Part shown: positions 32,197 to 40,877 of the stretch, piece by piece
How the letters are laid out: every line of letters starts with the position of its first letter
Numbering within the stretch: position 1 is the first letter of the stretch
Origin: Caulobacter segnis
GTDB lineage: Bacteria; Pseudomonadota; Alphaproteobacteria; Caulobacterales; Caulobacteraceae
DNA: 64,000 bases
Direction: 5' to 3'
Assembly: GCF_023935105.1 (NCBI RefSeq)
Contig: NZ_CP096040.1
Location: forward strand, 5,127,001-5,191,000
Position numbers and translations under genes: made by a program
The notes under the pieces: generated by a model
Seen by the model: only the letters and a program-made list of their open reading frames with translations
Databases searched by the model: none
Told to the model about the DNA's origin: nothing

Positions 32197-33621
32197 CTAT
32201 TCGTACGTGAACGTCATTGGCGTGTCGGCGGCCGGCAAGCAGCTGCGATCGACAGCCTTGGTCGGGTCCTGGAAGAACGAACGGATCATCTTTCGCACGC
32301 AGGGGCTGCTGCGGCTGACGCCGTGGGTGGCGTTGGTGACGATCACCACCTGCGAGCCCTGATAGCCCTTGGACGCGGCCTTGGTCAGCTCGGGCGGGCA
32401 GCCCGGATCGATCTCGGCGGCCAGGAAGAGGGTCGGAATGGCCGTCTTCACCGGCTGCTGCTCGACCGGCGAGATCGGGCCGACATCGATGGCCTTGCAG
32501 ACGTCATGGATACGCTGCATCGACACCACCATCAGCCGGGCGACCGGGTCGTTCTCCGTGCCCTTGGCGACGTCCGCGCGGTTCTCGAACGGGATCTCCT
32601 CCTTGCACAGGTGGGTCATGAACTGGCCCTCGCTGTAGTAGTCGCGGCTCTCGACGAACTCCTGCACCGGCGACAGGTCGCCCTGGATGATCTTCCACAG
32701 ATCCCGCGGCAGCACGCCGGCGGTGAAGTAGCTGGCGTCCATCAGATAGCCGCCCAGATCGTCGGCCGTGTAGGTCTTGCCGTTCACGGTCTGCGGGCCA
32801 GCCAGGAAGCGCTCGGCGACCGTGGCCAGCTTGGCCTTCAAGTCCGGATAGCGCTTGGCGCATTCGGCGACGACCGCGCACTTGGCCATGACGATGTCGA
32901 TCGAGTTGGAGACCATGGCCGGGCCGCCGACGGTCCAGTCGGCCTCCGGCGGCCAGGGCGAGTCCTGGACCACCGCCCGCACGCCCTGGGGCGCGTGGGT
33001 CTGGATCGCCGCCTCGATGCGGGTGCCGTACGAACCGCCGAACAGGTCGATCAGCGGCAGCTTCAGAACCTGGCGCAGGTCCTGGACGTCCTTGGCCACC
33101 TCGACGGCGTTGTAGCGCGACAGGTTCACGCCCTTGGCCTGGAAGGCCTTCAGGCAGTCGACGATGCCCTGGGCGTCCTTGTCGGAGGGCGGGCCAGCGT
33201 CGGTCAGGTTCGTGCCCGGGCAGTCCAGGTTCGGGTCGGACAGGCCGCCGCCGCGCTGGTCGATGAAGATCCAGTCCTGGTCGGCGGCGACGAACTCGCG
33301 CGAGGCCTTGCTCTTGAGCATGCGCGGCAGGCCCTTCAGGGCCGAACCGCCCGGGCCGCCGTGCAGATAGACCACCGGCGGCAGGCCCGCCTTGGGCTGG
33401 GCGGCCTTGACGATCGCCACGGCCACCTTGATGCGCCGGCTCTTCGGATCACCGCGCGTCTCGTCGACGATCAGTTTCCCGCACTGGACCTTGAGATCGA
33501 CGTCCTTGAAGTCGGCGCCGCAGGTCGTCTTCTCGAAGCGCGGCGCGGCCGCGTGGGCGACGCCGCCTAGAGAGGAGAGGGCCAGCACGCCGGCGGCGGC
33601 GATCCAGGACAGGCGCGACAT
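32197..33621 (-). CDS. exported alpha/beta hydrolase, S33 peptidase/TAP-like
   Basis: 474 residues from the ATG at 33621, with GGAG upstream and the signal peptide MSRLSWIAAAGVLALSSLGG. The alpha/beta hydrolase core has VVYLHGGPGGSALKG, IFIDQRGGGLSDPNLDCPG, the nucleophile elbow DLFGGSYGTRIEA and the late TNATHGVSRSSPC, with the catalytic His. The C-terminal TAP-like extension has cysteines. It resembles periplasmic proline-iminopeptidase/tripeptidyl-aminopeptidase-like enzymes. Specificity is not readable. It lies 83 bp from the opgD gene on the same strand, without a visible terminator between them. Confidence 0.86.
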   Translation of the reverse strand: MSRLSWIAAAGVLALSSLGGVAHAAAPRFEKTTCGADFKDVDLKVQCGKLIVDETRGDPKSRRIKVAVAIVKAAQPKAGLPPVVYLHGGPGGSALKGLPRMLKSKASREFVAADQDWIFIDQRGGGLSDPNLDCPGTNLTDAGPPSDKDAQGIVDCLKAFQAKGVNLSRYNAVEVAKDVQDLRQVLKLPLIDLFGGSYGTRIEAAIQTHAPQGVRAVVQDSPWPPEADWTVGGPAMVSNSIDIVMAKCAVVAECAKRYPDLKAKLATVAERFLAGPQTVNGKTYTADDLGGYLMDASYFTAGVLPRDLWKIIQGDLSPVQEFVESRDYYSEGQFMTHLCKEEIPFENRADVAKGTENDPVARLMVVSMQRIHDVCKAIDVGPISPVEQQPVKTAIPTLFLAAEIDPGCPPELTKAASKGYQGSQVVIVTNATHGVSRSSPCVRKMIRSFFQDPTKAVDRSCLPAADTPMTFTYE

Positions 33622-33697
33622 CGGAAACTCCACGGTTCAGTCGCGCATCAACACCGAGGTTGCGGCGCGCCGCAAGGCTTCCGTACGGGCGATGGCG

Positions 33698-34458
33698 CTA
33701 GAACCGGTAGGAGACCGAGACAAAGGCCGCCGGCTGGGTGGGGTCGAAGACGATCGGGCTCTTCCTGGCGTCGCCCGTCAGCTTGCTGACGACCCGGTCG
33801 CCCCCAAGCTCACCTTGTCGTTCAGGCGGTAGTTCGCGCTGAGCGAGGCCGAGACATCCTTGATCCCGCCGCCGGGGCGGTAGACCGACAGGCCCGAGGC
33901 GGCGGCCTGGCCCGCATCGATCCCGAAATAGGCTCTGGTGTAGGCGCCGTCCGCCCAGGTGGTCGAGACGCTGGGGATCACGGTGAGGCGCGCGGTCGGC
34001 CGGAACGGCATGGCCAGGGTCGCATCGAGCAGGGTCCCGTCCGCGTCGCCGGTCAGCACGCGGGTCGCTCCGACGCTGACCATAACCATGCCCGCCCGCG
34101 CGTCGGCCGTGATCCGCGCGCCGGCCCCGCCGGACAGGCGGCCCACGCCCACGGGTGCGTCGCGGCGGCGATAGCCCGGCACGAACGTCACCCCGACGCC
34201 GACGTCCACGGCGTCGCCATCGACGAGATTGGCGCCCACGCCGCGACGGGAACTGGCGAAGAACCGGCCGTACTTGAGATCGATCACCGGAAACGGCAGC
34301 AGGCGATAGTCCTCCGCGCCCTGGTAGGCGGGCGCGTAGATCCCGGCCACGCCGACGACGGCGCGGCTTTGCCCGCGCTCCTGGGCGCGGGCCGCGGCGG
34401 GGAGACTGAGAGCGGCGATCACGCACAGCAGCGTGACCGGGGCGATGGCGTGGATCAC
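33698..34458 (-). pseudogene. MipA/OmpV family outer-membrane protein with a frameshift near its 3' end
   Basis: The reading frame from the GTG at 34458 gives a leader (MIHAIAPVTLLCVIAALSLP) and a MipA/OmpV-type barrel (GVAGIYAPAYQGAEDYRLLP, VGVGVTFVPGYRR). It ends abruptly at 33778 after VSLGATGSSAS. A different frame, entered about 33790-33805, continues VVSKLTGDARKSPIVF... and ends YRF at 33698, exactly the usual family end with a terminal aromatic residue. A one- or two-base change in a C-rich stretch (C3 at 33793, C5 at 33801) would restore one product of about 250 residues. Either the gene is broken, or this is a sequencing error or recoding. Confidence 0.75.
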
Positions 34459-34563
34459 GATCGGCGGCTCCGCGTCACAGGGCCCCTGCCCGCGAGCAGA
34501 CTGGCCACGTCCGGGATCGTGTCCGTCACGAGCCCTGCCGCCTGTAACGAAGGAGAACGGGAT

Positions 34564-35799
34564 TCAGACGCTATGGCCGGCCGGCATTTCCGCGCCGGTC
34601 AGGTCCGCGCCGTCCAGCTTGGCGCGGCTGAGGTCGGCGTCGATCAGCCGGGCGCGCGGCGCGCTGGCGCCCTTCAGGTTGGCGCCGCGCAGCACGGCGC
34701 GGGTCAGGTCGGTGCGGATGACCCGGTCCTCGGCGATCTTCAGCGGTCCCAGCTTGGCGCCCGACAGGTCGGCGCGAGCCAGTTGGGCGTCGACCAGGCG
34801 CGCCCCGCGCAGGTCGGCCCGGCGCAGCTTGGCGCCGCGAAGGTCGGCGCCCGTCAGGTTAGCGCCCTGCAGCTGGACGCCGTCCAGGTCCATGCCGAAG
34901 AACACCGCCTTGGGCGCGTTGAGGCCGCTGAGCCGGCGGTCCTTCAGCCGCTTCAGCGGTCGGAAGTCGACGTCGGCCAGCTTGCCGACCTTGCCCTCGC
35001 GGCCGTCCGACTTGCAGAACAGTTCGTGCGCTTCCAGCACCTCGTTCAGGGGCTCGTCGTCGACATAGATGATCGGCGGCGGCGCGCGCAGCACCTCGCT
35101 CAAGTCGGCGTCGCGCAGGTCCGCGCCGCTGATGTCGACGCCCACCATCACCGCCCGGCGCAGCGAGACCTGGTTCATCTCGGCGTTGTGCAGATTGGCG
35201 CCGGACAGGTTCGCCCCGTCCATGCAGGCCTTGGTCAGCCTGGCGCCCTGCAGGGTGACGTTCGAGAGGTCCGCGTCGGTGAAGTCGGCCTGGCGCGCGA
35301 AGGCGCCGGACATTTGGGCGCCGGCCAGGTTGGCGCCCTGCAGCAGGGCGTAGTCCAGCTCGCCCGGCCGTTTCGAGTGTTCCAGGATCCGCAGGCCCTT
35401 CTCGTCGTCCGGGACGGCGGTGACACCCTCGCGCAGGTCGCAGCTGGCCAGGTTCGCCCCGCCCAGGTTGGCCCCGCGCAGGCAGGCCCCGCGCATGTCG
35501 CAGCGGGACAGGTCGGCGTCGCGCAGATCGGAATCGCGCAGGTCGGTCCCGTAGAGAGTGGCCCGCGTCAGCTTGGCGCCGCGCAGCGAGGCTCCGCCCA
35601 GCAGGGCGCCGGTCAGGTCGGCCTCGGACAGGTCGACGCCGTCCAGCTCGTAGTTGTTCAGGTTGACGTACTGCAGCACCGCACGCCGTCCCTTGGGCAG
35701 GCCCTTCAGGTAACGGACGTGCGCCTCGACCGCCTCTCGCACGACGGAGGCGTGAAGAGTTCGGATCAGGCTCGGTCGTGAAGACGCGGCATCGGACAT
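34564..35799 (-). CDS. pentapeptide-repeat protein
   Basis: 411 residues, mostly A(D/N)LxG-type pentapeptide repeats in two blocks (about residues 50-230 and 305-405), such as GADLRDADLS and GANLTGADLRGAKLRRADL. These fold into a right-handed four-sided beta helix. A non-repeat insert lies at about 235-300 (PIIYVDDEPLNEVLEAHELFCKSDGREGKVG). There is no signal peptide and no membrane segment. Some such proteins mimic DNA and bind gyrase, but the insert and the N-terminal region (SLIRTLHASVVREAVEAHVRYL) are not typical of the Qnr group. The role is unknown. Neighbours are CorA on one side and the MipA remnant on the other, all minus strand. Confidence 0.9.
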   Translation of the reverse strand: MSDAASSRPSLIRTLHASVVREAVEAHVRYLKGLPKGRRAVLQYVNLNNYELDGVDLSEADLTGALLGGASLRGAKLTRATLYGTDLRDSDLRDADLSRCDMRGACLRGANLGGANLASCDLREGVTAVPDDEKGLRILEHSKRPGELDYALLQGANLAGAQMSGAFARQADFTDADLSNVTLQGARLTKACMDGANLSGANLHNAEMNQVSLRRAVMVGVDISGADLRDADLSEVLRAPPPIIYVDDEPLNEVLEAHELFCKSDGREGKVGKLADVDFRPLKRLKDRRLSGLNAPKAVFFGMDLDGVQLQGANLTGADLRGAKLRRADLRGARLVDAQLARADLSGAKLGPLKIAEDRVIRTDLTRAVLRGANLKGASAPRARLIDADLSRAKLDGADLTGAEMPAGHSV

Positions 35800-35910
35800 C
35801 GTGCGGTCTGGGAGCGCTTGAAAAAGGGCGGCGAGAGACGCGGAAACAGCCCCGACCGTGCCAGATCAGCTTTAAGCAATGGTTCAGACCGCGACGGAAA
35901 GTCGCAGGCG

Positions 35911-36870
35911 CTACAGCCAGCCCTTGCGCTTGAACACCACCAGCGGGGCCCCGGCGGCCAGGATCATCAGGCCGATGGCCAGCGGATAGCCCTCCAGCCA
36001 GCGCAGCTCGGGCATGTGCTCGAAGTTCATGCCGTAGATGCCGGCGATCAGGGTCGGCGGCAGGAAGACCACCGAGAAGACCGAGAACACCTTGAAGATC
36101 GAGTTCTGCTCGATGTTGATCAGCCCCAGAGCCGCGTCGAGCAGGAAGGTGATGTTGCCGGCCAGATAGCTGGAATGGTCGGTGATCGACTGGACGTCGC
36201 GCTGCAGCGACTTGAGGTGATCGCGCAGGTCCTTCAGGCCGTCGAACTGCTCGGCCAGGGCCGCGAAGCTGAGCAGGCGGGCCAGGCTGACCAGGCTGTC
36301 GCGGGCCTTGGAGTTGATGTTCTGGGCCCGGCCCAGGCGGTTCAGGATCTGCTCGAACGCCGCGCCGCGCGGCCGGCCGAAGATGGCGCGCGACTGCACC
36401 TCGACCTCGGCGGCGGTGCGCTCGAGGATGTCGGCGGTGCGGTCGACGATGGCGTCCAGCAGGCCCAGGAAGGTCTGCAGGCCGTTGGGACACAGGCTGG
36501 GCTGGCGCTCGGCCTGGGCGGCGAACACCGAGAAGGCGCGCGGCTCGACATAGCGGATGGTGACCAGGCGCGCGCCGGCCAGGACGAAGGTGACGGGCGC
36601 GGCGGTCGGCAGGTCGCCGTCGGCGTTGACCAGCACCGTGGCGGTCATGAACGTGCCGCCGTCTTCCTGATAGAGGCGCGAGGAGGCCTCGATCTCGGCC
36701 ATCTCCTCGCGGGTGGGCAGCAGCAGGCCGATCGACTGCTCGACGGCGACTTCCTCGGCGCGGGTGGGGTCGACCAGCTCGATCCAGACGGCGTCGGCCG
36801 GCACCCGCCAGTCGGGCGACAGGCCGCCCGCTTCGAAACCCGGAGCGCCGTGGCGGAGAATTCGCAGCAT
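35911..36870 (-). CDS. CorA-type magnesium/divalent cation transporter
   Basis: 319 residues. A soluble cytoplasmic N-terminal region of about 255 residues precedes two C-terminal membrane helices. The first helix ends in the diagnostic G-M-N motif (IAGIYGMNFEHMPEL), and the second is YPLAIGLMILAAGAPLVVF with a lysine-rich tail. Family members form pentameric magnesium channels; some act on cobalt, nickel or zinc. The ion is not readable. The start is an ATG at 36870. It sits alone between the pentapeptide gene and the CHAP gene. Confidence 0.94.
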   Translation of the reverse strand: MLRILRHGAPGFEAGGLSPDWRVPADAVWIELVDPTRAEEVAVEQSIGLLLPTREEMAEIEASSRLYQEDGGTFMTATVLVNADGDLPTAAPVTFVLAGARLVTIRYVEPRAFSVFAAQAERQPSLCPNGLQTFLGLLDAIVDRTADILERTAAEVEVQSRAIFGRPRGAAFEQILNRLGRAQNINSKARDSLVSLARLLSFAALAEQFDGLKDLRDHLKSLQRDVQSITDHSSYLAGNITFLLDAALGLINIEQNSIFKVFSVFSVVFLPPTLIAGIYGMNFEHMPELRWLEGYPLAIGLMILAAGAPLVVFKRKGWL

Positions 36871-36933
36871 CGATGGCCCCTGGCTACGGAGCGGGTGTGC
36901 CCCGCCCCAAGCTTCAGGTCAACGCGCTCGCGA

Positions 36934-37638
36934 TCAGCGCGGGGTGTTCTGCTTGTTGCCGTCGTTCGAGGACGAGCCGCCACCGGCGGCCGCTTCGATC
37001 AGGGCGGCGATACGATCGGTCGAGTCGGCGGCCTGGCCAATGATGTCCAGCGGCGAGGCGCGGACCGACGAAGCCACCTGGTTGGCGGCCTGCTTGGCCG
37101 CCGAGACCACGGCGTTCTGGGCCATGGCGATCTTGCTGGTGGCCATGGCGATCTTGGTCGCCTGGGCGTCCTGGTAGATGAAGCCGTTGGTCGGATAGAC
37201 CGTGGTGCCGAGGTCGCGGATCGGATCATACCAGACCTTGACCTCGGTCCAGTCGCCGGCGGGCGAGACGTCGACGACGGTGACGTCCTTTTCGATCTGG
37301 CCGCGATCGCCTTCGATGATCGACCAGTTGGCGTGGGTCACCTGGATGACCCGGTCGGTGAGCACCTGGCTGACGAAGGCCACGTGGCCGAGGTTCATGC
37401 GGGCAGTGGGCTTGAACGAGAGGACCGAGCCGATCTTCGGCACCGAGCCCGTGTCATACTTGCCGGCGGCCTGGGTCCACCACGTGCGGGCGTCACCGAA
37501 GATCTGGATGCCCGACATCAGCCGCGCGAACGGAACGCACTGCCAATAGCCGTCAGCATTCGCGCCGGACATCGGCACGAGGCTGATCATGGCGGCAGCG
37601 GCCAGGGAACCCAGAAGGGTCCTCGTCCGTTTCGTCAT
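36934..37638 (-). CDS. exported CHAP-domain protein (putative peptidoglycan amidase/endopeptidase)
   Basis: 234 residues from the ATG at 37638, with GGGGGAG about ten bases upstream. The signal peptide is MTKRTRTLLGSLAAAAMISLVPMSGANA. The CHAP domain has the catalytic Cys in YWQCVPFARLMSG and the His in MNLGHVAFVSQV, followed by VTHANWSIIEGDRG. The C-terminal third is Ala-rich with a helix (IAMATSKIAMAQNAVVSAAKQAAN) and a low-complexity end. CHAP enzymes cut peptidoglycan peptides. A 7-3-7 palindrome lies 26-42 bp upstream, so regulation by a dimeric factor is likely. Confidence 0.88.
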   Translation of the reverse strand: MTKRTRTLLGSLAAAAMISLVPMSGANADGYWQCVPFARLMSGIQIFGDARTWWTQAAGKYDTGSVPKIGSVLSFKPTARMNLGHVAFVSQVLTDRVIQVTHANWSIIEGDRGQIEKDVTVVDVSPAGDWTEVKVWYDPIRDLGTTVYPTNGFIYQDAQATKIAMATSKIAMAQNAVVSAAKQAANQVASSVRASPLDIIGQAADSTDRIAALIEAAAGGGSSSNDGNKQNTPR

Positions 37639-38301
37639 GCTGTGGGTACTCCCCCGCGTCACTGGGTTAAGGCTTAACCCTCTCATGAAGACGTGAAAAG
37701 AGTGTTTATGCCGCACCTGCGAGCATCAAGCGGCGCTGTTTCCAGCTGAAAGCCCAGGTCTTCGTGCGCGCGTCACGCCCGTTTTCCATGACCTGCAAGG
37801 GCATCGTGGACGATGAGGTGAGGTCGAGGATAATCGCGCTTCAGACCAGGTGCGACGACTTGTCACTCCGGATATTGAAGACCTCGGGCGCGAAATTGTC
37901 GCCCGTCACCGTTCCCGAAAAGCAGATCACACGGGGCCATAAGATGATCTGGCGAAGAGACTCGAACACCTGCCGTCCAGCAAAGCCGAAACCGTCATTT
38001 TCGAGGTTCCGCAGGCCGCGAATTCATCCCCAGAAAACCACGCCTGTGACTCCTTTTGGAGCGCCGGACTGCCCATCGCCAAGCGTGGCCATGCTCAATA
38101 AAGCGGCGCCTTAGCCGTTCGCGTCCCAGGGGAATCACGCGACGCCGGCCGGCGATCTTGGAAAGAGGGCCATTCGCATCCGCCACGCGAAGGTTTTTTT
38201 CGAGCACGACGGTAGAAAGATCGATGTTACCCGCCTATCTGGCCGTGTTACATGTATGCGTACGCGAACGATCGCCAGCCGAAAAACCCTAGAGAGGACC
38301 G
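37639..38301. other. 663-bp gap between the CHAP and TerC genes
   Basis: No gene stands out. Short open frames are present but lack codon-bias and motif support. The left end has the 37664-37680 palindrome. Around 37945-37975 the minus strand reads GTGTTCGAGTCTCTTCGCC, which resembles the T-arm of a tRNA but has no matching acceptor half. From 38140 to 38200 there are short stems followed by seven T residues at about 38194-38200, a weak terminator or leader element before TerC. GC content is lower than in the coding regions. Confidence 0.45.
37664..37680. promoter_or_regulatory. palindrome upstream of the CHAP gene
   Basis: GGGTTAA-GGC-TTAACCC is a perfect 7-3-7 inverted repeat, 26-42 bp upstream of the CHAP start on the minus strand. 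It contains TTAACC, the half-site of CtrA in Caulobacter, but in an inverted rather than direct arrangement. Confidence 0.4.
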
Positions 38302-39090
38302 ATGACAGAACTCCTTAGCCTGGCCACCGCCCCGGCCGCCTGGGCCGCCTTGGTGACCCTGGTGGTGATGGAAGTGGTTCTGGGGATCGACAACCTGGTC
38401 TTCATTTCGATCCTGTCCAACAAGCTGCCGCCCGAGCACCGCCAGAAGGTGCGCCGCATCGGCATCTCGCTGGCGCTGATCATGCGTCTGGTTCTGCTGT
38501 CGACCATCGCCTTCATCGTCGGCCTGACCGCGCCGGTCTTCGACCTGGGCATCACCGGCCCCGTCGGCGCGCACGGCGAGCCGGGCTTCGAGACGGCCTT
38601 CTCGTGGCGCGACCTGATCCTGATCGCCGGCGGCGTCTTCCTGATCTGGAAGGCGACCAAGGAGATCCACCACTCGGTCGACCCCGGCAAGAGCGACGAC
38701 GTTCTGGAGAAGGACAAGGCCACCCAGGTCATTTCCAACGTCGGCTCGGCGATCTTCCAGATCATCCTGCTGGACCTGGTGTTCTCGGTCGACTCGATCC
38801 TGACCGCCGTCGGCATGACCGATCACCTGCCGATCATGATCATCGCCGTGATCGCCGCGGTCACCGTGATGCTGCTGGCCGCCGACCCGCTGGCCAACTT
38901 CATCAACAACAACCCGACCGTGGTCATGCTGGCCCTGGGCTTCCTGCTGATGATCGGCACCGTGCTGATCGCCGAGGGCTTCGGCGCCCACGTGCCCAAG
39001 GGCTACATCTACACCGCCATGGCCTTCTCGGCCGGCGTCGAGGGCCTGAACATGCTGGCCCGCAAGCGCGGGACCAAGAAGGACCATTAG
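38302..39090 (+). CDS. TerC family integral membrane protein
   Basis: 262 residues with about seven membrane helices. The family signature VVLGIDNLVFISIL is near residue 26, with the paired acidic motif VFSVDSILTAVGMTDH (near 160) in the second half. The C-terminus is charged (KRGTKKDH). TerC relatives such as Alx/YgbE-like proteins export manganese or calcium-type ions and are linked to tellurite or pH stress; here the ion is inferred only from family. The start has AGAGAGGA upstream. The gene is followed by three stacked inverted repeats. Confidence 0.9.
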   Translation: MTELLSLATAPAAWAALVTLVVMEVVLGIDNLVFISILSNKLPPEHRQKVRRIGISLALIMRLVLLSTIAFIVGLTAPVFDLGITGPVGAHGEPGFETAFSWRDLILIAGGVFLIWKATKEIHHSVDPGKSDDVLEKDKATQVISNVGSAIFQIILLDLVFSVDSILTAVGMTDHLPIMIIAVIAAVTVMLLAADPLANFINNNPTVVMLALGFLLMIGTVLIAEGFGAHVPKGYIYTAMAFSAGVEGLNMLARKRGTKKDH

Positions 39091-39116
39091 GCGAACAAGG
39101 GTCTACTTCCGGTTCC

Positions 39117-39271
39117 GGGAGCGTGATAGGTCGGCTGCCCCGGCTATCACGCTCCCTAGAGCCTGTCCGCTTCAGATGCAGTCATCTGAAGCGGATAAAC
39201 AGGCTCTAGATCTAACATCTAGAGCGTGATCGCCGCCGAAACCGCTCACACTTTCGGCTATCACGCTCTAG
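39117..39271. repeat. three stacked inverted repeats
   Basis: IR1: GGGAGCGTGATAG (39117-39129) pairs with CTATCACGCTCCC (39144-39156). IR2: CTAGAGCCTGTCCGCTTCAG... (from 39156) pairs, with a short bulge, with ...CTGAAGCGGATAAACAGGCTCTAG ending at 39209. IR3: CTAGAGCGTGAT (39219-39230) pairs with ATCACGCTCTAG (39260-39271). IR1 and IR3 share the GAGCGTGAT core. The array fills the TerC-to-MFS gap and ends eight bases before the efflux-pump ATG at 39279. Confidence 0.9.
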
Positions 39272-39278
39272 GGCCTCG

Positions 39279-40877
39279 ATGACCCCCCAAACCTCTACTG
39301 GCCAGACCTTCACCGACACCGAGCGCCGCACGACCCTGGCGGCGCTGATGATCGTCTTCCTGCTCAGCGCACTGGACCAGACGATCGTCTCGACCGCCAT
39401 GCCGCGGATCATCTCCGAGCTGAACGGCCTGAACCTCTATTCCTGGGTCACGACGGCCTATCTGCTGACCTCGACGGTCATGGTGCCGATCTGGGGCAAG
39501 CTGGGCGACATCTTCGGCCGCAAGCCCGTGCTGATCACCGGCATCTCGATCTTCCTGGCCGGCTCGTGGCTGTCGGGCCTGGCGGGCGAGTTCGGCACGG
39601 TGCTGGGCATGCCGGGCATGGTCCAGCTGATCGTGTTCCGCGCCCTGCAGGGCATCGGCGGCGGGGCGCTGTTCACCACCGCCTTCGCGATCATCGCCGA
39701 CCTCTATCCGCCGCGCGAGCGGGGCAAGTTCGCCGGCATCTTCGGTTCGGTGTTCGGCCTGGCCAGCGTGCTGGGCCCGATCATCGGCGGCTACTTCACC
39801 GACCACGGAACGGTGCAGTTCGGGACCCACACGGTCGCCGGCTGGCGCTGGGTGTTCTACGTCAACCTGCCGCTGTCGCTGCTCTCGTTGTTCATGGTCA
39901 TCGTCAAGATGCCGCCGCTGGAGCACCGCCGGGCGGGCAAGATCGACTTCCTGGGCGCGGCCCTGCTGATCTGCGCCTTCGTGCCCCTGCTGCTGGTGCT
40001 CAGCCTGGGCGGCCACAACTTCGCCTGGGGCTCGCCGCCGAGCCTTGGCCTGTTCGCCCTCGCCACGGTCTCGCTGGCCGCCTTCGTCTTCGTCGAGACC
40101 AAGGTCAGCAACCCGATCCTGCCCATGCACCTGTTCCGGAACAAGGTGTTCACCACGGCCAATACGGCCGGCTTCCTGATCTCCATGGCCTTCATGGGCG
40201 TGGTGATGTTCCTGCCGCTGTTCCTGCAGCTGGGCCGGGGCGTGCCGGCCACGATCAGCGGCATGACCATGCTGCCGCTGATGGCCGGCCTGATCATCGG
40301 CAGCACCATCGCCGGCCAGATGGTCACCAAGACCGGCCAGTACAAGCCGTTCATGATCGCCGGCGCCGCGACACTGCTGGTCGCTGTGTTCCTGCTGCAC
40401 GACCTGTCGCGGATCACCAGCCTGCCGCTGTTGTGCATGCTGCTGGCCTTCGTGGGCCTGGGCCTGGGGCCGGGCCAGAGCCTGTTCAACATCGCCACCC
40501 AAAACGCCGTCGACCCGCGCGACCTGGGCGTGGCCACCAGCTCCAACCAGTTCTTCCGCCAGATCGGCTCGACCGTCGGCGCGGCCCTGGCCGGGACCCT
40601 GCTGACCGCGCGCCTGGCCAACCTGCCGGGCGGCGGCCTGGACCTGGGCAAGCTGGAAGGCATGGCGGTGCAAGCCGCCGCCAAGGGCCAGGCGGCCCAC
40701 GCCGACCCGGTCCTGCAGGCGGCGCTGGTCCACGCCGTCAGCGGCGTGATGGTCGCGGCCCTGTTCGTGGTCGCGGCGGGCCTGGTGGCGATCCTGATGA
40801 TCCCCGCCCTGCCCCTGAAGTCACGTCAGCCGGTGGGCGACGCCCCGGTGCTGCAAAAGGCCGAGCCGACGAACTAG
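39279..40877 (+). CDS. DHA2-type MFS drug transporter (EmrB/QacA family)
   Basis: 532 residues with about 14 membrane helices. After TLAALMIVFLLSALDQTIVSTAMPRI (the DHA2 motif D1 in helix 1) comes motif A (GKLGDIFGRKPVLI). Motif C-like ALQGIGGGALFTTAFAIIADL follows, then RGKFAGIFGSVFGLASVLGPIIGG. Such pumps export drugs or toxic compounds by proton antiport. The ATG at 39279 is only eight bases from IR3, and the last bases of that palindrome (CTAGGGC) supply the probable ribosome-binding site. The stop TAG overlaps the reverse stop of the pstS-like gene. Confidence 0.93.
   Translation: MTPQTSTGQTFTDTERRTTLAALMIVFLLSALDQTIVSTAMPRIISELNGLNLYSWVTTAYLLTSTVMVPIWGKLGDIFGRKPVLITGISIFLAGSWLSGLAGEFGTVLGMPGMVQLIVFRALQGIGGGALFTTAFAIIADLYPPRERGKFAGIFGSVFGLASVLGPIIGGYFTDHGTVQFGTHTVAGWRWVFYVNLPLSLLSLFMVIVKMPPLEHRRAGKIDFLGAALLICAFVPLLLVLSLGGHNFAWGSPPSLGLFALATVSLAAFVFVETKVSNPILPMHLFRNKVFTTANTAGFLISMAFMGVVMFLPLFLQLGRGVPATISGMTMLPLMAGLIIGSTIAGQMVTKTGQYKPFMIAGAATLLVAVFLLHDLSRITSLPLLCMLLAFVGLGLGPGQSLFNIATQNAVDPRDLGVATSSNQFFRQIGSTVGAALAGTLLTARLANLPGGGLDLGKLEGMAVQAAAKGQAAHADPVLQAALVHAVSGVMVAALFVVAAGLVAILMIPALPLKSRQPVGDAPVLQKAEPTN

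Noticed and set aside
34859..36493. Minus-strand open frame of over 500 codons spanning the pentapeptide gene and CorA
   Set aside because: It is out of frame with both, which are clear family members.
37764..38114. 116-codon plus-strand open frame in the 663-bp gap
   Set aside because: No ribosome-binding site, domain or codon-bias support.
38030..38301. Possible yybP-ykoY (manganese) riboswitch ahead of TerC
   Set aside because: Such elements often precede TerC-like genes, but I could not find the conserved core or its paired helices; only short stems and a T run are present.
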